Shown: piece after piece, positions 8,318-16,988 of the stretch
Layout of the letters: each line of letters opens with the position of its first letter
Position numbering within the stretch: the first letter of the stretch is position 1
NCBI GenBank assembly: GCA_050251555.1
Contig: JBFWMN010000001.1
Span: 41,188 to 105,187 of the forward strand
Source of the DNA: UBA2137 sp050251555
GTDB lineage: Bacteria > Pseudomonadota > Alphaproteobacteria > Micavibrionales > Micavibrionaceae
Length of the DNA: 64,000 nucleotides
Direction: 5' to 3'
Translations under genes and position numbers: made by a program
Notes under the pieces: generated by a model
Told to the model about the DNA's origin: nothing
Seen by the model: only the letters and a program-made list of their open reading frames with translations
Databases searched by the model: none

Positions 8318-8332
8318 GGGGCAGGCTGCCCC
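8318..8332 (+). terminator. Possible terminator hairpin after the RTX gene
   Basis: GGGGCA-GGC-TGCCCC is a perfect 6-bp GC-rich stem, 48 nt after the protease stop. Only a weak T-rich tail (CTTGTATTT) follows. Confidence 0.4.
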
Positions 8333-8384
8333 CTTGTATTTGCAAGGGAACGGGCTATAGTCGCCTGCAATGAATTCTGACACG

Positions 8385-8390
8385 TATAAT
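8385..8390 (+). promoter_or_regulatory. Candidate -10 box of the yajC-secDF operon
   Basis: A perfect TATAAT, 22 nt before the yajC start, with no clear -35 box at the usual distance. A promoter is expected here because the RTX region separates yajC from nlpD. Confidence 0.4.
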
Positions 8391-8412
8391 TGATAAGGAA
8401 GACGATAAAGAG

Positions 8413-8772
8413 ATGTTTATTTCCAAAGCCTTGGCTCAAACCGCAGAAGTGATCGAGGAAACAGCCGCAACGCCCGATGCCCCGAATGCCATGGAGGCCT
8501 TCATCATGAATATGGGCCTGATCGCTATTCTCGTTGTCCTGTTCTATGTCCTGATGATCCGCCCGCAGCAACGCCGCATGAAGGAACACCAGAAAATGCT
8601 GGGCGGTCTTGAAAAAGGCTCGACCATTGTCACGCAAGGCGGTGTAATCGGAAAAATCGAAAAGGTGCTGGATGACAATTCTCTGCTGATCAAATCCGGT
8701 AACACGGAAATGACAATCCTGCGCTCGGCGATCATGTCGACATTGGACGAAGCGACACCATCGAAAAAGTAA
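8413..8772 (+). CDS. yajC: Preprotein translocase subunit YajC
   Basis: 119 residues, usual family length. A single membrane helix at ~35-55 is followed by the family signature 'RPQQRRMKEHQKML' and a small cytoplasmic domain (GSTIVTQGGVIGKI). YajC binds SecDF and the SecYEG channel in the inner membrane. It starts the yajC-secD-secF run, and AAGGAAGA lies upstream of the ATG. The N-terminal 'FISKALAQTAEV' segment is typical of alphaproteobacterial YajC. Confidence 0.95.
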   Translation: MFISKALAQTAEVIEETAATPDAPNAMEAFIMNMGLIAILVVLFYVLMIRPQQRRMKEHQKMLGGLEKGSTIVTQGGVIGKIEKVLDDNSLLIKSGNTEMTILRSAIMSTLDEATPSKK

Positions 8773-8785
8773 GAAGTCTCACTCA

Positions 8786-10330
8786 ATGATCCATTTCTCC
8801 CGCTGGAAAACCATCCTGATTTTGGGCCTGACTGCTCTGGCCTTCATTTTCGCGTTTCCCAATATCCTGCCTCAAGACACACGCGACCAAATGGCGGAAA
8901 CCATGCCTGCTTGGGTTCCGACCTCTTCGGTTAATCTGGGGCTGGATCTGCAAGGTGGTTCGCACCTTCTTTTGCAGGTGGATATCGAGAGTGTGATCAA
9001 GGAACAATTGCAGGATATGGTCGCACAGGTGCGTTCATCTTTGCGCGAAGATCATATCCGCTTTACCCGTCTGACACCTGACGGGAACGGTTTTGTCCTT
9101 ACCCTTCAACAGGCAGGTGACATGGATGCCGCGAAAAAGGCCATCCGAGACCTCAGCACCGACTATTTTATTGATGAGACGGGTGAAACATCACTCAAAG
9201 CCAGTTTCTCGGATGCAGGGCTGCGTAAACTGAGAGAGGATACGGTATCGCAATCTATCGAGATTGTCCGTCGCCGTATTGATGAAACGGGCACGAATGA
9301 GCCTGTTATTACCAAGCAAGGCGATGACCGTATTGTTGTTCAGCTTCCGGGGCTTGGTTCTCCTGCACGTATTAAAGAGCTTTTGGGTAAAACCGCGAAG
9401 CTGACCTTCCACCTTGTCGATATGGATGGCGGTGTTGATACGACATCGTTGCCGATGCGTGAAAATCCCGAGCAGAAAATCTCGATCAAGCGTCGTCCCT
9501 CTATTACGGGTGAAATGCTGACCAATGCGGCGGCAACCTTCCAGCAAGGCCAGCCTGTTGTATCCTTTCGCCTGAACGGCACGGGAGCCAAACGCTTTTG
9601 TAAATTGACACGTGAGCATACGAACGAGCCGTTTGCGATTGTTCTGGATGAGCAGGTTGTGTCTGCCCCCAATATCAATGAGCCGATTTGTGGCGGTCAG
9701 GCGATCATTTCAGGTCGCTTTACGGTTCAGGAAACAGCCGATACCGCACTTTTGTTACGCGCAGGGGCTTTGCCCGCACCTTTGAAAATTATCGAGGAAC
9801 GCACTGTCGGGCCGACATTGGGGCGTGACTCGGTTGAAGCAGGAAAAATCGCGGGGCTTGTGGCCTTAGGCGTGGTTCTTGTCTTCATGTTTCTGTCCTA
9901 TGGACTGTTCGGCTTTTTTGCCGCGGTTGCCCTGGTTGTGAACATGATCATGATTTTTGCGATCCTCTCCATGCTGGGCGCGACCCTGACATTGCCGGGG
10001 ATCGGCGGGATTATCCTGACCATCGGTATGGCGGTGGATGCCAACGTGCTGATTTTCGAGCGTATCCGCGAAGAAATGCGTGAAGGCCGCACGGTTCTTT
10101 CTGCCATTGATGCGGGTTACAAAAATGCGATGAGCACGATTGTGGATGCCAACATCACGACCCTGATTGCCGCAGTGTTCCTGTATTCCTTTGGTTCGGG
10201 GCCTGTGCGCGGGTTTGCCGTGACCCTGACAATCGGTATTGTGACCTCGATGTTCTCTGCCATTTGGCTGACACGTCTGATGGTTGCGACTTGGCTTGGC
10301 AAAAAACGCCCCTCAGAGCTTCATATTTAA
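8786..10330 (+). CDS. secD: Protein translocase subunit SecD
   Basis: 514 residues. One N-terminal membrane helix, then the P1 motif 'LGLDLQGGSHLLLQVD' and a large periplasmic region. Five more helices follow from ~345, containing 'GMAVDANVLIFERIREE' and the loop with 'GYKNAMSTIVDANITT'. SecD with SecF uses the proton gradient to help pull secreted proteins through SecYEG. It begins 13 nt after yajC and ends 14 nt before secF, so it is cotranscribed. Confidence 0.97.
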   Translation: MIHFSRWKTILILGLTALAFIFAFPNILPQDTRDQMAETMPAWVPTSSVNLGLDLQGGSHLLLQVDIESVIKEQLQDMVAQVRSSLREDHIRFTRLTPDGNGFVLTLQQAGDMDAAKKAIRDLSTDYFIDETGETSLKASFSDAGLRKLREDTVSQSIEIVRRRIDETGTNEPVITKQGDDRIVVQLPGLGSPARIKELLGKTAKLTFHLVDMDGGVDTTSLPMRENPEQKISIKRRPSITGEMLTNAAATFQQGQPVVSFRLNGTGAKRFCKLTREHTNEPFAIVLDEQVVSAPNINEPICGGQAIISGRFTVQETADTALLLRAGALPAPLKIIEERTVGPTLGRDSVEAGKIAGLVALGVVLVFMFLSYGLFGFFAAVALVVNMIMIFAILSMLGATLTLPGIGGIILTIGMAVDANVLIFERIREEMREGRTVLSAIDAGYKNAMSTIVDANITTLIAAVFLYSFGSGPVRGFAVTLTIGIVTSMFSAIWLTRLMVATWLGKKRPSELHI

Positions 10331-10344
10331 GAGAGTTGAACAAG

Positions 10345-11271
10345 ATGAAAACACTCAAACTCGTCCCTCAGGAAACCAATGTCGATTTTATGCGCATGCG
10401 CTTTATCGGCTATATCGTATCCGCTCTTGTGATTTTCGGTTCATTTGCGCTGCTGGGTGTCAAAGGGCTTAATCTGGGCGTCGATTTCACGGGTGGAACG
10501 CTCATTGAAATTCAGGTGCAAAAAGCGCCTAACATACCTGAGCTGCGCACACATCTTGATGCGCTTGATCTGGGCGATATTTCACTTCAGGAATTCGGTG
10601 CGCCGAATGATCTGTTGCTGCGTCTTGGTCAACAGCCAGGCGGTGAAGATGAGCAAAAAGCAGCGATTGAAAAAGTGCGCACCTCCATCGACAAATTCTT
10701 TGCTGATCAAACCGTAGATTACCGCCGCGTCGAATATGTCGGGCCGCAGGTCGGGGAAGAGCTGAAACGCGCAGGCTTGTTGGCTTTCGTCCTCTCAATG
10801 CTCGGGATCATGGCCTATATGTGGTATCGCTTTGAATGGCAGTTCGGCGTGGGTGCCGTGTTGGCTCTGTTCCACGATTCCATCGGCGTTTTGGGATATT
10901 TTGCCCTGACGGGTAAGGCGTTTGACTTGTCTACTCTGGCAGCAGTGATGCTGGTTGCGGGTTACTCGATCAACGATACGGTGGTGGTATATGACCGTAT
11001 CCGCGAGAATTTGCGTAAATTCAAGAAGATGCCCTTTAAGGATCTGTTCAACCTTTCGGTCAATCAGATGCTGTCACGCTCGATTATGACGTCGCTGACA
11101 ACCGTGATAGTGCTGGTCGTGTTGTGGTTGCTGGGTGGCGAAGTGATCCGTTCTTTTGCTGAAGCCCTGATCTTCGGTATCTTCTTGGGAACATTCTCAT
11201 CCATTTACGTGGCGGCACCAATCCTTGAGTTGCTGCGCCTTCCACGTGGTTCATCCCGCGACGACGGTTAA
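10345..11271 (+). CDS. secF: Protein translocase subunit SecF
   Basis: 308 residues from ATG 10345. This start was chosen over an upstream in-frame one inside secD because the protein then begins like other SecF N-termini (KLVPQETNVDFM). It contains VDFTGGTLIEI after helix 1 and 'AGYSINDTVVVYDRIREN' between helices 4 and 5, the SecF equivalents of the SecD motifs. Six membrane helices in total. Partner of SecD in the inner membrane. Confidence 0.97.
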   Translation: MKTLKLVPQETNVDFMRMRFIGYIVSALVIFGSFALLGVKGLNLGVDFTGGTLIEIQVQKAPNIPELRTHLDALDLGDISLQEFGAPNDLLLRLGQQPGGEDEQKAAIEKVRTSIDKFFADQTVDYRRVEYVGPQVGEELKRAGLLAFVLSMLGIMAYMWYRFEWQFGVGAVLALFHDSIGVLGYFALTGKAFDLSTLAAVMLVAGYSINDTVVVYDRIRENLRKFKKMPFKDLFNLSVNQMLSRSIMTSLTTVIVLVVLWLLGGEVIRSFAEALIFGIFLGTFSSIYVAAPILELLRLPRGSSRDDG

Positions 11272-11287
11272 GGTCAAGGACTCAATT

Positions 11288-11659
11288 ATGGATGTCACTC
11301 CACTTATCCGTTCCGACCAGCAGGTCATTCAGGCTTATGCGGGTGAAACATTCAAAGTGAGTGGCAAGACATATCAAGGTGCCATTCTGGTGCGCCCTGA
11401 TGCCACAACTGCATGGGATGCGCCTGCGTTCGAAGATCTTCAACCACAAGATTTCACATTTTCTGAAAAAGACAGGCCCGATGTTATTTTGCTGGGGGTC
11501 GGGAAACTCAGCCGCTTTTTAACGCGTGAGCAAAAGCAGGCTTTTGCGTCTGCGGGCATTCACATTGAGGTGATGGATACGGGGGCGGCGTGTCGCACGT
11601 ATAATGTGCTGATGGCAGAAGGTCGCCTTGTTGCGGCGGCCTTATATCCTTATCTTTAA
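11288..11659 (+). CDS. Mth938-like / NDUFAF3-family protein (DUF498)
   Basis: 123 residues from ATG 11288, 16 nt after secF. Short alpha/beta protein with 'YAGETFKVSGKTYQGAILV', 'ILLGVGKLSRFL' and a C-terminal 'ACRTYNVLMAEGRLVAAALYP', which is the Mth938/DUF498 pattern. The human homologue NDUFAF3 is a complex I assembly factor, and linkage of this family to secDF is known in alphaproteobacteria. A bacterial role in complex I assembly is inferred. The next gene on the same strand is the NDUFAF6-like protein. Confidence 0.85.
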   Translation: MDVTPLIRSDQQVIQAYAGETFKVSGKTYQGAILVRPDATTAWDAPAFEDLQPQDFTFSEKDRPDVILLGVGKLSRFLTREQKQAFASAGIHIEVMDTGAACRTYNVLMAEGRLVAAALYPYL

Positions 11660-11674
11660 GCTTAAGCCTGAGCT

Positions 11675-12295
11675 TTAAGCAGCGGCCTTGATCGGGCCTT
11701 TATTCATCAATTCTGCGACATGTTCCCAATTGATCAGCGTATCAAAGAAGGCTTCCGTGTATTTGGGGCGCAGGTTGCGGTAATCAATATAGTAGGCGTG
11801 TTCCCAGACATCACAGGTCAGAAGCGGTGTTTTGCCGTCTGTGAGCGGGCAACCCGCATTTGAGGTCGAGGAGACTTCGAGTTTGCCTGTTGCGTTATCC
11901 ATCGTCAGCCATGACCAGCCTGAACCGAATTGGGTTTGTCCGGCCTTCAAGAAGGTGTCACGGAAGGCATCATAGCCGCCCAGATCTTCAGAAATTTTCT
12001 TTTCCAGTTCGGATGGCATGGATTTCCCGCCGCCATTCGGTTTCATCGAATTCCAAAAGAGTGTGTGGTTGTATACCTGACCGAGTTGGTTGAAGAGGCC
12101 GTTATTGCCTTCCTTATGCGCTTTGACAATTGCGGCTTCCAGCTCGTCATCCGAAATGGAATTGTTGGACAGCTCGTTACCCTTCACAACATAGGCGTTA
12201 TGGTGCTTGTCATGGTGAAACTCCAATGTTTCGCCTGACATATAAGGGTCAAGCGCATCGTAGGCGTAAGGTAGGGGGGGAAGCGTTAAAGCCAT
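11675..12295 (-). CDS. sodB: Superoxide dismutase, iron type
   Basis: 206 residues. N-terminal alpha-hairpin with His27 in 'LEFHHDKHH', second ligand in 'YNHTLFWNSM', then the third and fourth in 'DVWEHAYYIDYRN'. The Gln in 'LGQVYNH' and the Gly in 'TSNAGCP', where Mn enzymes have Gln, favour Fe. It converts superoxide to peroxide and oxygen in the cytoplasm. It sits on the opposite strand between the NDUFAF3-like and NDUFAF6-like genes, convergent with the former and divergent from the latter. GGAGTGA lies before the ATG. Confidence 0.95.
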   Translation of the reverse strand: MALTLPPLPYAYDALDPYMSGETLEFHHDKHHNAYVVKGNELSNNSISDDELEAAIVKAHKEGNNGLFNQLGQVYNHTLFWNSMKPNGGGKSMPSELEKKISEDLGGYDAFRDTFLKAGQTQFGSGWSWLTMDNATGKLEVSSTSNAGCPLTDGKTPLLTCDVWEHAYYIDYRNLRPKYTEAFFDTLINWEHVAELMNKGPIKAAA

Positions 12296-12382
12296 GGGGT
12301 CACTCCTCGTATTCTCTCGTTTATTTTAAAATCGAACCATCTTAGCGGTTGACTAAGTGTGAAGCTAGCGTGAAAGTTCCGA

Positions 12383-13186
12383 ATGTCTATGGAAGATCGT
12401 GAATTCGAAAAGCTTTTAAGAAAACACGACGCGGATCGGTTTCTCGTTTCGCTGTACGCACCACGCCCTTTGCAAGCTGATCTGTGGCCCCTTTATCTCT
12501 TCAACTATGAAATTGCCAAAACCCGCGAGGTAGTGACTGAAACACGACTTGGCCTCATCCGTCTGCAGTGGTGGCGCGAAGCTTTAGAGCCGGCCTTTAC
12601 AGGCGGACAGCTACTTTCCCATGAGATTGTCGAGGCTGTGGGGGCGCTTATTCAAAAATATGATCTGCCGCAAAAACCGTTCGAAACCCTTCTATATGCT
12701 CGCGAATTTGATCTCGAAGACGTTCAGCCCGAAACTTTGGAAGGCCTCGTCAATTACGCCGATTTTACCAATACGCCGCTTTTGGAACTCACTCGTATCA
12801 TTTGCGGGCTGGAAGGGGTGTCGGAGGAAGATTTACGACCGCTCGGGGTTGCTTATGGCCTGACGGGTCTGATGCGTGCGGTACTGGCACATGCCAAAGA
12901 TAAGCGCATCCTTTTGCCGACCGATCTGTGTGAGGCACATCATGTCTCGCTTTCGCGCTATTACGAGGGACAGCCGCAAGACGGGATTTGCGGGGTTTTG
13001 TTTGATATCGCGGGGGAGGCTGCACGCAATCTTGATATGCTGGACGGGAAAAGTCTGCCGCATCCATTTCGGGCACAGGCCAAGCTCGTGCGCCTCTATT
13101 TGAATATGATGCGCAAAAGCGGCTATGACCCGTTTGACAGTAAGTATTACAAAGAGCCAGCCTTAAAAGCCTTGCGCTTGCTTTAG
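12383..13186 (+). CDS. Squalene/phytoene synthase-family protein, NDUFAF6-like
   Basis: 267 residues of the isoprenoid synthase fold. It has 'RFLVSLYAPRPLQADLWPLYLFNYEIAKTRE' features split over 20-50, 'LIRLQWWREAL' and 'GLTGLMRAVLAHA'. The paired Asp-rich motifs of true squalene/phytoene synthases (DxxxD) are not evident, so catalysis is doubtful. Together with its place beside a NDUFAF3-like gene, this fits NDUFAF6-type complex I assembly factors. Its 3' end overlaps that of trmFO by 24 nt on the other strand. Confidence 0.75.
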   Translation: MSMEDREFEKLLRKHDADRFLVSLYAPRPLQADLWPLYLFNYEIAKTREVVTETRLGLIRLQWWREALEPAFTGGQLLSHEIVEAVGALIQKYDLPQKPFETLLYAREFDLEDVQPETLEGLVNYADFTNTPLLELTRIICGLEGVSEEDLRPLGVAYGLTGLMRAVLAHAKDKRILLPTDLCEAHHVSLSRYYEGQPQDGICGVLFDIAGEAARNLDMLDGKSLPHPFRAQAKLVRLYLNMMRKSGYDPFDSKYYKEPALKALRLL

Positions 13187-14563
13187 CGGACGCTCTATTG
13201 CGGCGCTTTCGCCTTGTGCCTCCAGCCAATTCGTAAAATCATCCATGGCGCGCTCAGCCAAAGCGACTTTTCTGTCCTTGCCCTTGGCAGGACGGCCTTT
13301 GGCATTCAAGACTTCAATCGGTGGGAAGAGGCCGAAATTGACATTCATTGGCTGGAAGGTCTCAGCCTCACCGCCGCCTGTGATATGAGAGATCAATGCG
13401 CCGTGCGCCGTCGTTGCGGGAAGGGCGGGGAGCTCTTCGCCCAATATTTCAGCCGCTGCCATACGACCTGCCATCAACCCGACAGAGGCACTTTCGACAT
13501 AGCCTTCGCAGCCTGTCATCTGCCCTGCAAAACGTAATCTGGGTTGGGCTTTGAGGCGGAGTTGTCCGTCCAAAAGCCTTGGCGAATTGATGAAGGTGTT
13601 GCGGTGAAGGCCGCCAAGTCTTGCAAACTCGGCATTTTCCAAACCCGGGATGGTTTTAAAGACACGCACCTGATCGGCGTATTTCATCTTGGTCTGGAAG
13701 CCCACCATGTTGTAGAGCGTACCCAGCGCATTGTCTTGTCTGAGCTGAATGACGGCATAAGGGCGCTCGTCCTTATGCGGGTTGGTGAGGCCTACAGGTT
13801 TCATCGGACCAAAGCGCAAGGTTTCGGGGCCACGCGAGGCCATCACTTCAATCGGCATGCAGCCTTCAAAGTAAGGTGTATCCTTTTCCCATTCTTTAAA
13901 CTCGGTTTTGGGCGCGTCCAGTAACTCTTGAATGAAGGCGTAATACTCCTCCTTGTTCATCGCGCAGTTGATATAGTCCGAGCCTGTTCCTGCGGGGCCT
14001 GCCTTATCATAGCGTGACTGAAACCAGACTTTGTCGAAATCGATGCTCTCTTTGTGAATGATCGGGGCAATCGCATCGAAGAAAGCCAACTCCCCTTCGC
14101 CTGTGAGTTCCTGCACAGCCTTTGCCAGCGGGGCAGAGGTGAGGGGGCCTGTGGCGATAATCACATATTCCCAATCTTGGGGCGGCAGTCCTGAGACTTC
14201 GCCGCGTTCAATGGTGATATTGGGATGGTCTTCGAGAGCTTTTGTCACACCATCCGAAAAGATATCACGGTCAACAGCCAGCGCCCCGCCTGCGGGCACG
14301 GCAGCCTTGTCGCCTTCGCGCATGATGATCGAGCCTGCCATACGCATTTCGGCATGCAAAAGACCGACGGCATTATTGTAGGGGTCATCTGAGCGGAAAG
14401 AGTTCGAGCAAACAAGCTCGGCGAGGCCTTGGGTCTGGTGTGCCTCCGTCATTTTGACGGGACGCATTTCGTGAAGGACAACCTGTATGCCCTTGTTCGC
14501 AGCTTGCCATGCAGCTTCAGAGCCTGCCATGCCACCGCCGATAATGTGGAGAGTTTTATTCAT
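13163..14563 (-). CDS. trmFO: Methylenetetrahydrofolate-tRNA-(uracil-5-)-methyltransferase
   Basis: 466 residues. The FAD-binding motif GGGMAGSEAAW is at the N-terminus, and 'LAELVCSNSFRSDDP' carries the conserved Cys (~53). It also has the FAD/folate motif 'LRFAGQMTGCEGYVESA' of the family. It makes m5U54 in tRNA using methylene-THF and FADH2, a bacterial alternative to TrmA. The gene converges with the NDUFAF6-like gene, and the two coding regions share 24 nt. Confidence 0.95.
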   Translation of the reverse strand: MNKTLHIIGGGMAGSEAAWQAANKGIQVVLHEMRPVKMTEAHQTQGLAELVCSNSFRSDDPYNNAVGLLHAEMRMAGSIIMREGDKAAVPAGGALAVDRDIFSDGVTKALEDHPNITIERGEVSGLPPQDWEYVIIATGPLTSAPLAKAVQELTGEGELAFFDAIAPIIHKESIDFDKVWFQSRYDKAGPAGTGSDYINCAMNKEEYYAFIQELLDAPKTEFKEWEKDTPYFEGCMPIEVMASRGPETLRFGPMKPVGLTNPHKDERPYAVIQLRQDNALGTLYNMVGFQTKMKYADQVRVFKTIPGLENAEFARLGGLHRNTFINSPRLLDGQLRLKAQPRLRFAGQMTGCEGYVESASVGLMAGRMAAAEILGEELPALPATTAHGALISHITGGGEAETFQPMNVNFGLFPPIEVLNAKGRPAKGKDRKVALAERAMDDFTNWLEAQGESAAIERPLKQAQGF

Positions 14564-14589
14564 GGGGCAAAGTCTTACCCCATTTCAGG

Positions 14590-15411
14590 TCACGCTTCAA
14601 ATAAATCGAAAAGTTCTGCGCCGCGATCAAAACCGGCACAAGCCAGAGTGCCGCCAAAGCCGCATCCGCCGTCAATGGTCGCTGTGACACCATTCACATA
14701 CAAACCTTCATGGTCAGGGTCATAGCCGCGCACAATGCGTGAGAAGGGGGCGTAAGGGGCGTGGATTGTGTTGAAGCTTTTCGTGCCCCACCAAAAACTG
14801 TCGCCCTGATCATCGAGAGGTTTATTAAACGAGATACCCGCATTCACAAACAGCATCGGCCCTTCGGATTGCAGGTTGGAGTGGGCCGCCTTTCGGAGCG
14901 AGCCCATGAAGTGATCGTAACCGTTCACGGATTTTAGTGCGGTTTTAACCTGCCCCGTCCAGCGGCAAAGCGCCATCACGCCTGAGCGGGCGGCATACAG
15001 GCCGTCATGGCGGTCGATATCAAGGCCTTCCAGTGTTTCTGCAAGGCCGTTTGTGATCATCCAGTTGTAAATCGCTTCAGGGTCTGGCGCGAAAGGAAGT
15101 TGAGCAAGCTTGGAGAGGATTTCTTCCTGGCTTCCGCGCAAATAGACAATGTCATGGGCTGTGACGCCCGGAATGGAGAGGATGACACGGCGGAAGCTTA
15201 ACAGCTCTTCCAATGTCTCGCGGGGGTAATAACCGTAACCGATATAATTTCCGGTATAGATGATCTTGTCACCAGACTGGAAGCGCGACAGCAACTCATC
15301 GTGAAGCTCAATAAGACGGTCAATATCGCCGTGGATCGAGCCGATGGTCCAGCATCTTTCAGTAGGGCTGAATCCGTGAACGGCAAGAAAACGATCTTGA
15401 ATGCGGCACAT
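14590..15411 (-). CDS. PPP-type metallophosphoesterase homologue with lost metal ligands (pseudoenzyme)
   Basis: 273 residues with the layout of PPP-family/ApaH-like phosphatases, but the signature residues are changed. GDxHG is GSIHG (24-28), GDxxDRG is GNYIGYG (54-60), GNHE is GSQE (93-96), the His of 'VHAG' is Asn190 and the GH motif is GY (229-230). IDGGC near 247-250 is kept. Only one of the usual metal-binding residues (His27) remains, so hydrolysis is unlikely while the fold seems intact. A binding or regulatory role is an inference. It lies downstream of carD on the same strand, but a strong terminator stands between them, so it probably has its own promoter. The start codon has no clear ribosome site. 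Confidence 0.7.
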   Translation of the reverse strand: MCRIQDRFLAVHGFSPTERCWTIGSIHGDIDRLIELHDELLSRFQSGDKIIYTGNYIGYGYYPRETLEELLSFRRVILSIPGVTAHDIVYLRGSQEEILSKLAQLPFAPDPEAIYNWMITNGLAETLEGLDIDRHDGLYAARSGVMALCRWTGQVKTALKSVNGYDHFMGSLRKAAHSNLQSEGPMLFVNAGISFNKPLDDQGDSFWWGTKSFNTIHAPYAPFSRIVRGYDPDHEGLYVNGVTATIDGGCGFGGTLACAGFDRGAELFDLFEA

Positions 15412-15546
15412 GTGGCGGCAGGTCTTTCGAAGAAATGTACGAGCGGATCGTACGGGGAGGGAGAGAGGCTCGGCAAATGAATTACCAGAATCTTTTATAG
15501 ATTACATGAAAATCAGACAGATAGAAAGAGTCTAGCCAAAAATAAA

Positions 15547-15577
15547 AACGACCCGAAACTGCACATTTCGGGTCGTT
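15547..15577 (-). terminator. Rho-independent terminator of carD
   Basis: A perfect 12-bp stem, AACGACCCGAAA with TTTCGGGTCGTT, and a 7-nt loop. On the minus strand it is followed by TTTATTTTT, 57 nt after the carD stop codon. Confidence 0.9.
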
Positions 15578-15633
15578 CAAAGTCGGAAATTTGGGAAAAT
15601 GATCTTAAATTTCCTGAAACTGTTTATAGCGCA

Positions 15634-16194
15634 TTATGCAGCTTCTTCAATATCCTCATCTTCCTCATCGAGGTCGGAGAGCGCTTTTGTGCGGTCGATA
15701 CCCATAACGCCTTCGAGGCGGACAACGGCTTCGGCTTCTGTGATTTGCTCAACAGCGGCAACTTCGCGGGCGAGGCGCTCAAGAGCTGACTCATAAATTT
15801 GACGCTCGGAGTAGGATTGCTCGGAATCATCGTTGGCGCGCTTCAGATCACGCAGAACTTCAGCAATCGCAACAGGATCGCCTGAGTTGATCTTGCCTTC
15901 ATATTCTTGTGCGCGACGTGACCACATGACGCGACGAACGCGTGAGCGACCTTTCAGTGTTGTCATCGCATCTTCGATCATTGAAGAGGAGGAGACTTTA
16001 CGAAGACCTGCGGCATTGGCTTTGAACACAGGCACTTTCAAGCGCATACGATCTTTTTCAAAGCTGATCGCATACAAAGAGACTTCCATGCCGCCGATTT
16101 TCTGTGTTTCGATGCCGTCGATGCGACCCACGCCGTGAGCGGGGTAAACTACATAATCACCGGTTTTGAATGCATGATTGTCGTTCAGCGCCAT
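15634..16194 (-). CDS. CarD-family transcriptional regulator
   Basis: 186 residues. The N-terminal RNA polymerase-interacting domain starts 'FKTGDYVVYPAHGVGRIDGIE'. A helical C-terminal DNA-binding part contains 'MWSRRAQEYEGKINSGDP', the CarD signature, and an acidic tail (DLDEEDEDIEEA) ends the protein. CarD stabilises open promoter complexes, often at rRNA and stress genes. Single gene, ended by the hairpin at 15547-15577. Confidence 0.93.
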   Translation of the reverse strand: MALNDNHAFKTGDYVVYPAHGVGRIDGIETQKIGGMEVSLYAISFEKDRMRLKVPVFKANAAGLRKVSSSSMIEDAMTTLKGRSRVRRVMWSRRAQEYEGKINSGDPVAIAEVLRDLKRANDDSEQSYSERQIYESALERLAREVAAVEQITEAEAVVRLEGVMGIDRTKALSDLDEEDEDIEEAA

Positions 16195-16387
16195 GTTTTT
16201 TGTCCTTTTGTTATCTTTTATAAAAAAGAGGCTTGTCAGTATGCCTCGAACCCTCTAAACAAAACGTATCTGTTACAGCGACCAGAGTCGCGTCTTCGTT
16301 TCTTTTGTCTTGAATAGGACATTAGAGATAGCACATGTTTTCCCAAAATTCAACTTTTCTTAACATTTCGTTAGGAAATTCCTATGG

Positions 16388-16408
16388 AAACGGCTTCCAG
16401 GGCCGTTT
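16388..16408 (-). terminator. Probable terminator after fdxA
   Basis: AAACGGC and GCCGTTT form a 7-bp stem with a 7-nt loop, 40 nt after the fdxA stop. The following U run is poor. Next to it, TTTTGCA-G-TGCAAAA (16406-16420) and TAGGAA-A-TTCCTA (16372-16384) are further inverted repeats; the spacer 16195-16447 holds no gene I can support. Confidence 0.45.
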
Positions 16409-16447
16409 TGCAGTGCAAAAAATCTGTGTGAGACTTTTAAAAGCGGC

Positions 16448-16786
16448 TTAATCGCCTTCGCCGGGCTTCTCGGAAAACTCGGCAGGGTACTTGTTCTTGC
16501 GGTCTTTGGCCTCTTCCGCGCCGTCCATTTTGGGCTTTTTGCGCGTCAGAACGGGCCATTTTTCTGAAAAATCACGATTAAGTTCTAAAAACGCATCAGC
16601 GCGGGAATCGGAATCGGGAACAATCGCCTCAATCGGGCATTCGGGCTCGCAAACACCGCAATCGATACATTCGTCAGGGTGGATGACCAGCATATTTTCA
16701 CCCTCATAAAAGCAATCAACGGGACAAACTTCCACACAATCGGTGTATTTGCAGTTGATACAGATATCGAGAACAACGTAGGTCAT
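16448..16786 (-). CDS. fdxA: Seven-iron ferredoxin FdxA
   Basis: 112 residues. Cysteines at 9, 12, 17, 21, 25, 40, 43, 46 and 50 match the Azotobacter ferredoxin I type. By analogy, C9/C17/C50 hold a [3Fe-4S] and C21/C40/C43/C46 a [4Fe-4S] cluster. The C-terminal extension 'FLELNRDFSEKWPVLT' is typical of FdxA. It carries electrons in the cytoplasm; the partner enzyme is unknown. In many alphaproteobacteria fdxA lies next to carD, as here. Confidence 0.95.
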   Translation of the reverse strand: MTYVVLDICINCKYTDCVEVCPVDCFYEGENMLVIHPDECIDCGVCEPECPIEAIVPDSDSRADAFLELNRDFSEKWPVLTRKKPKMDGAEEAKDRKNKYPAEFSEKPGEGD

Positions 16787-16988
16787 GTCAGGCTCTGGCG
16801 GTTGGTTAGCGTAGTGGTTTTGCCTGTGAAAGTCATACTGTTAAACGGCCTCAAAAATCAAGAGGGGAGCGTTCCTGTCGACAAATATGCATTTTTTATA
16901 ATAATCGACTTGATCTCACTCTCATTTTGCTTCTAATGTTTCACATATAAAAACAATACATAATAAATAAACAGGAAGGACCTGCGTA

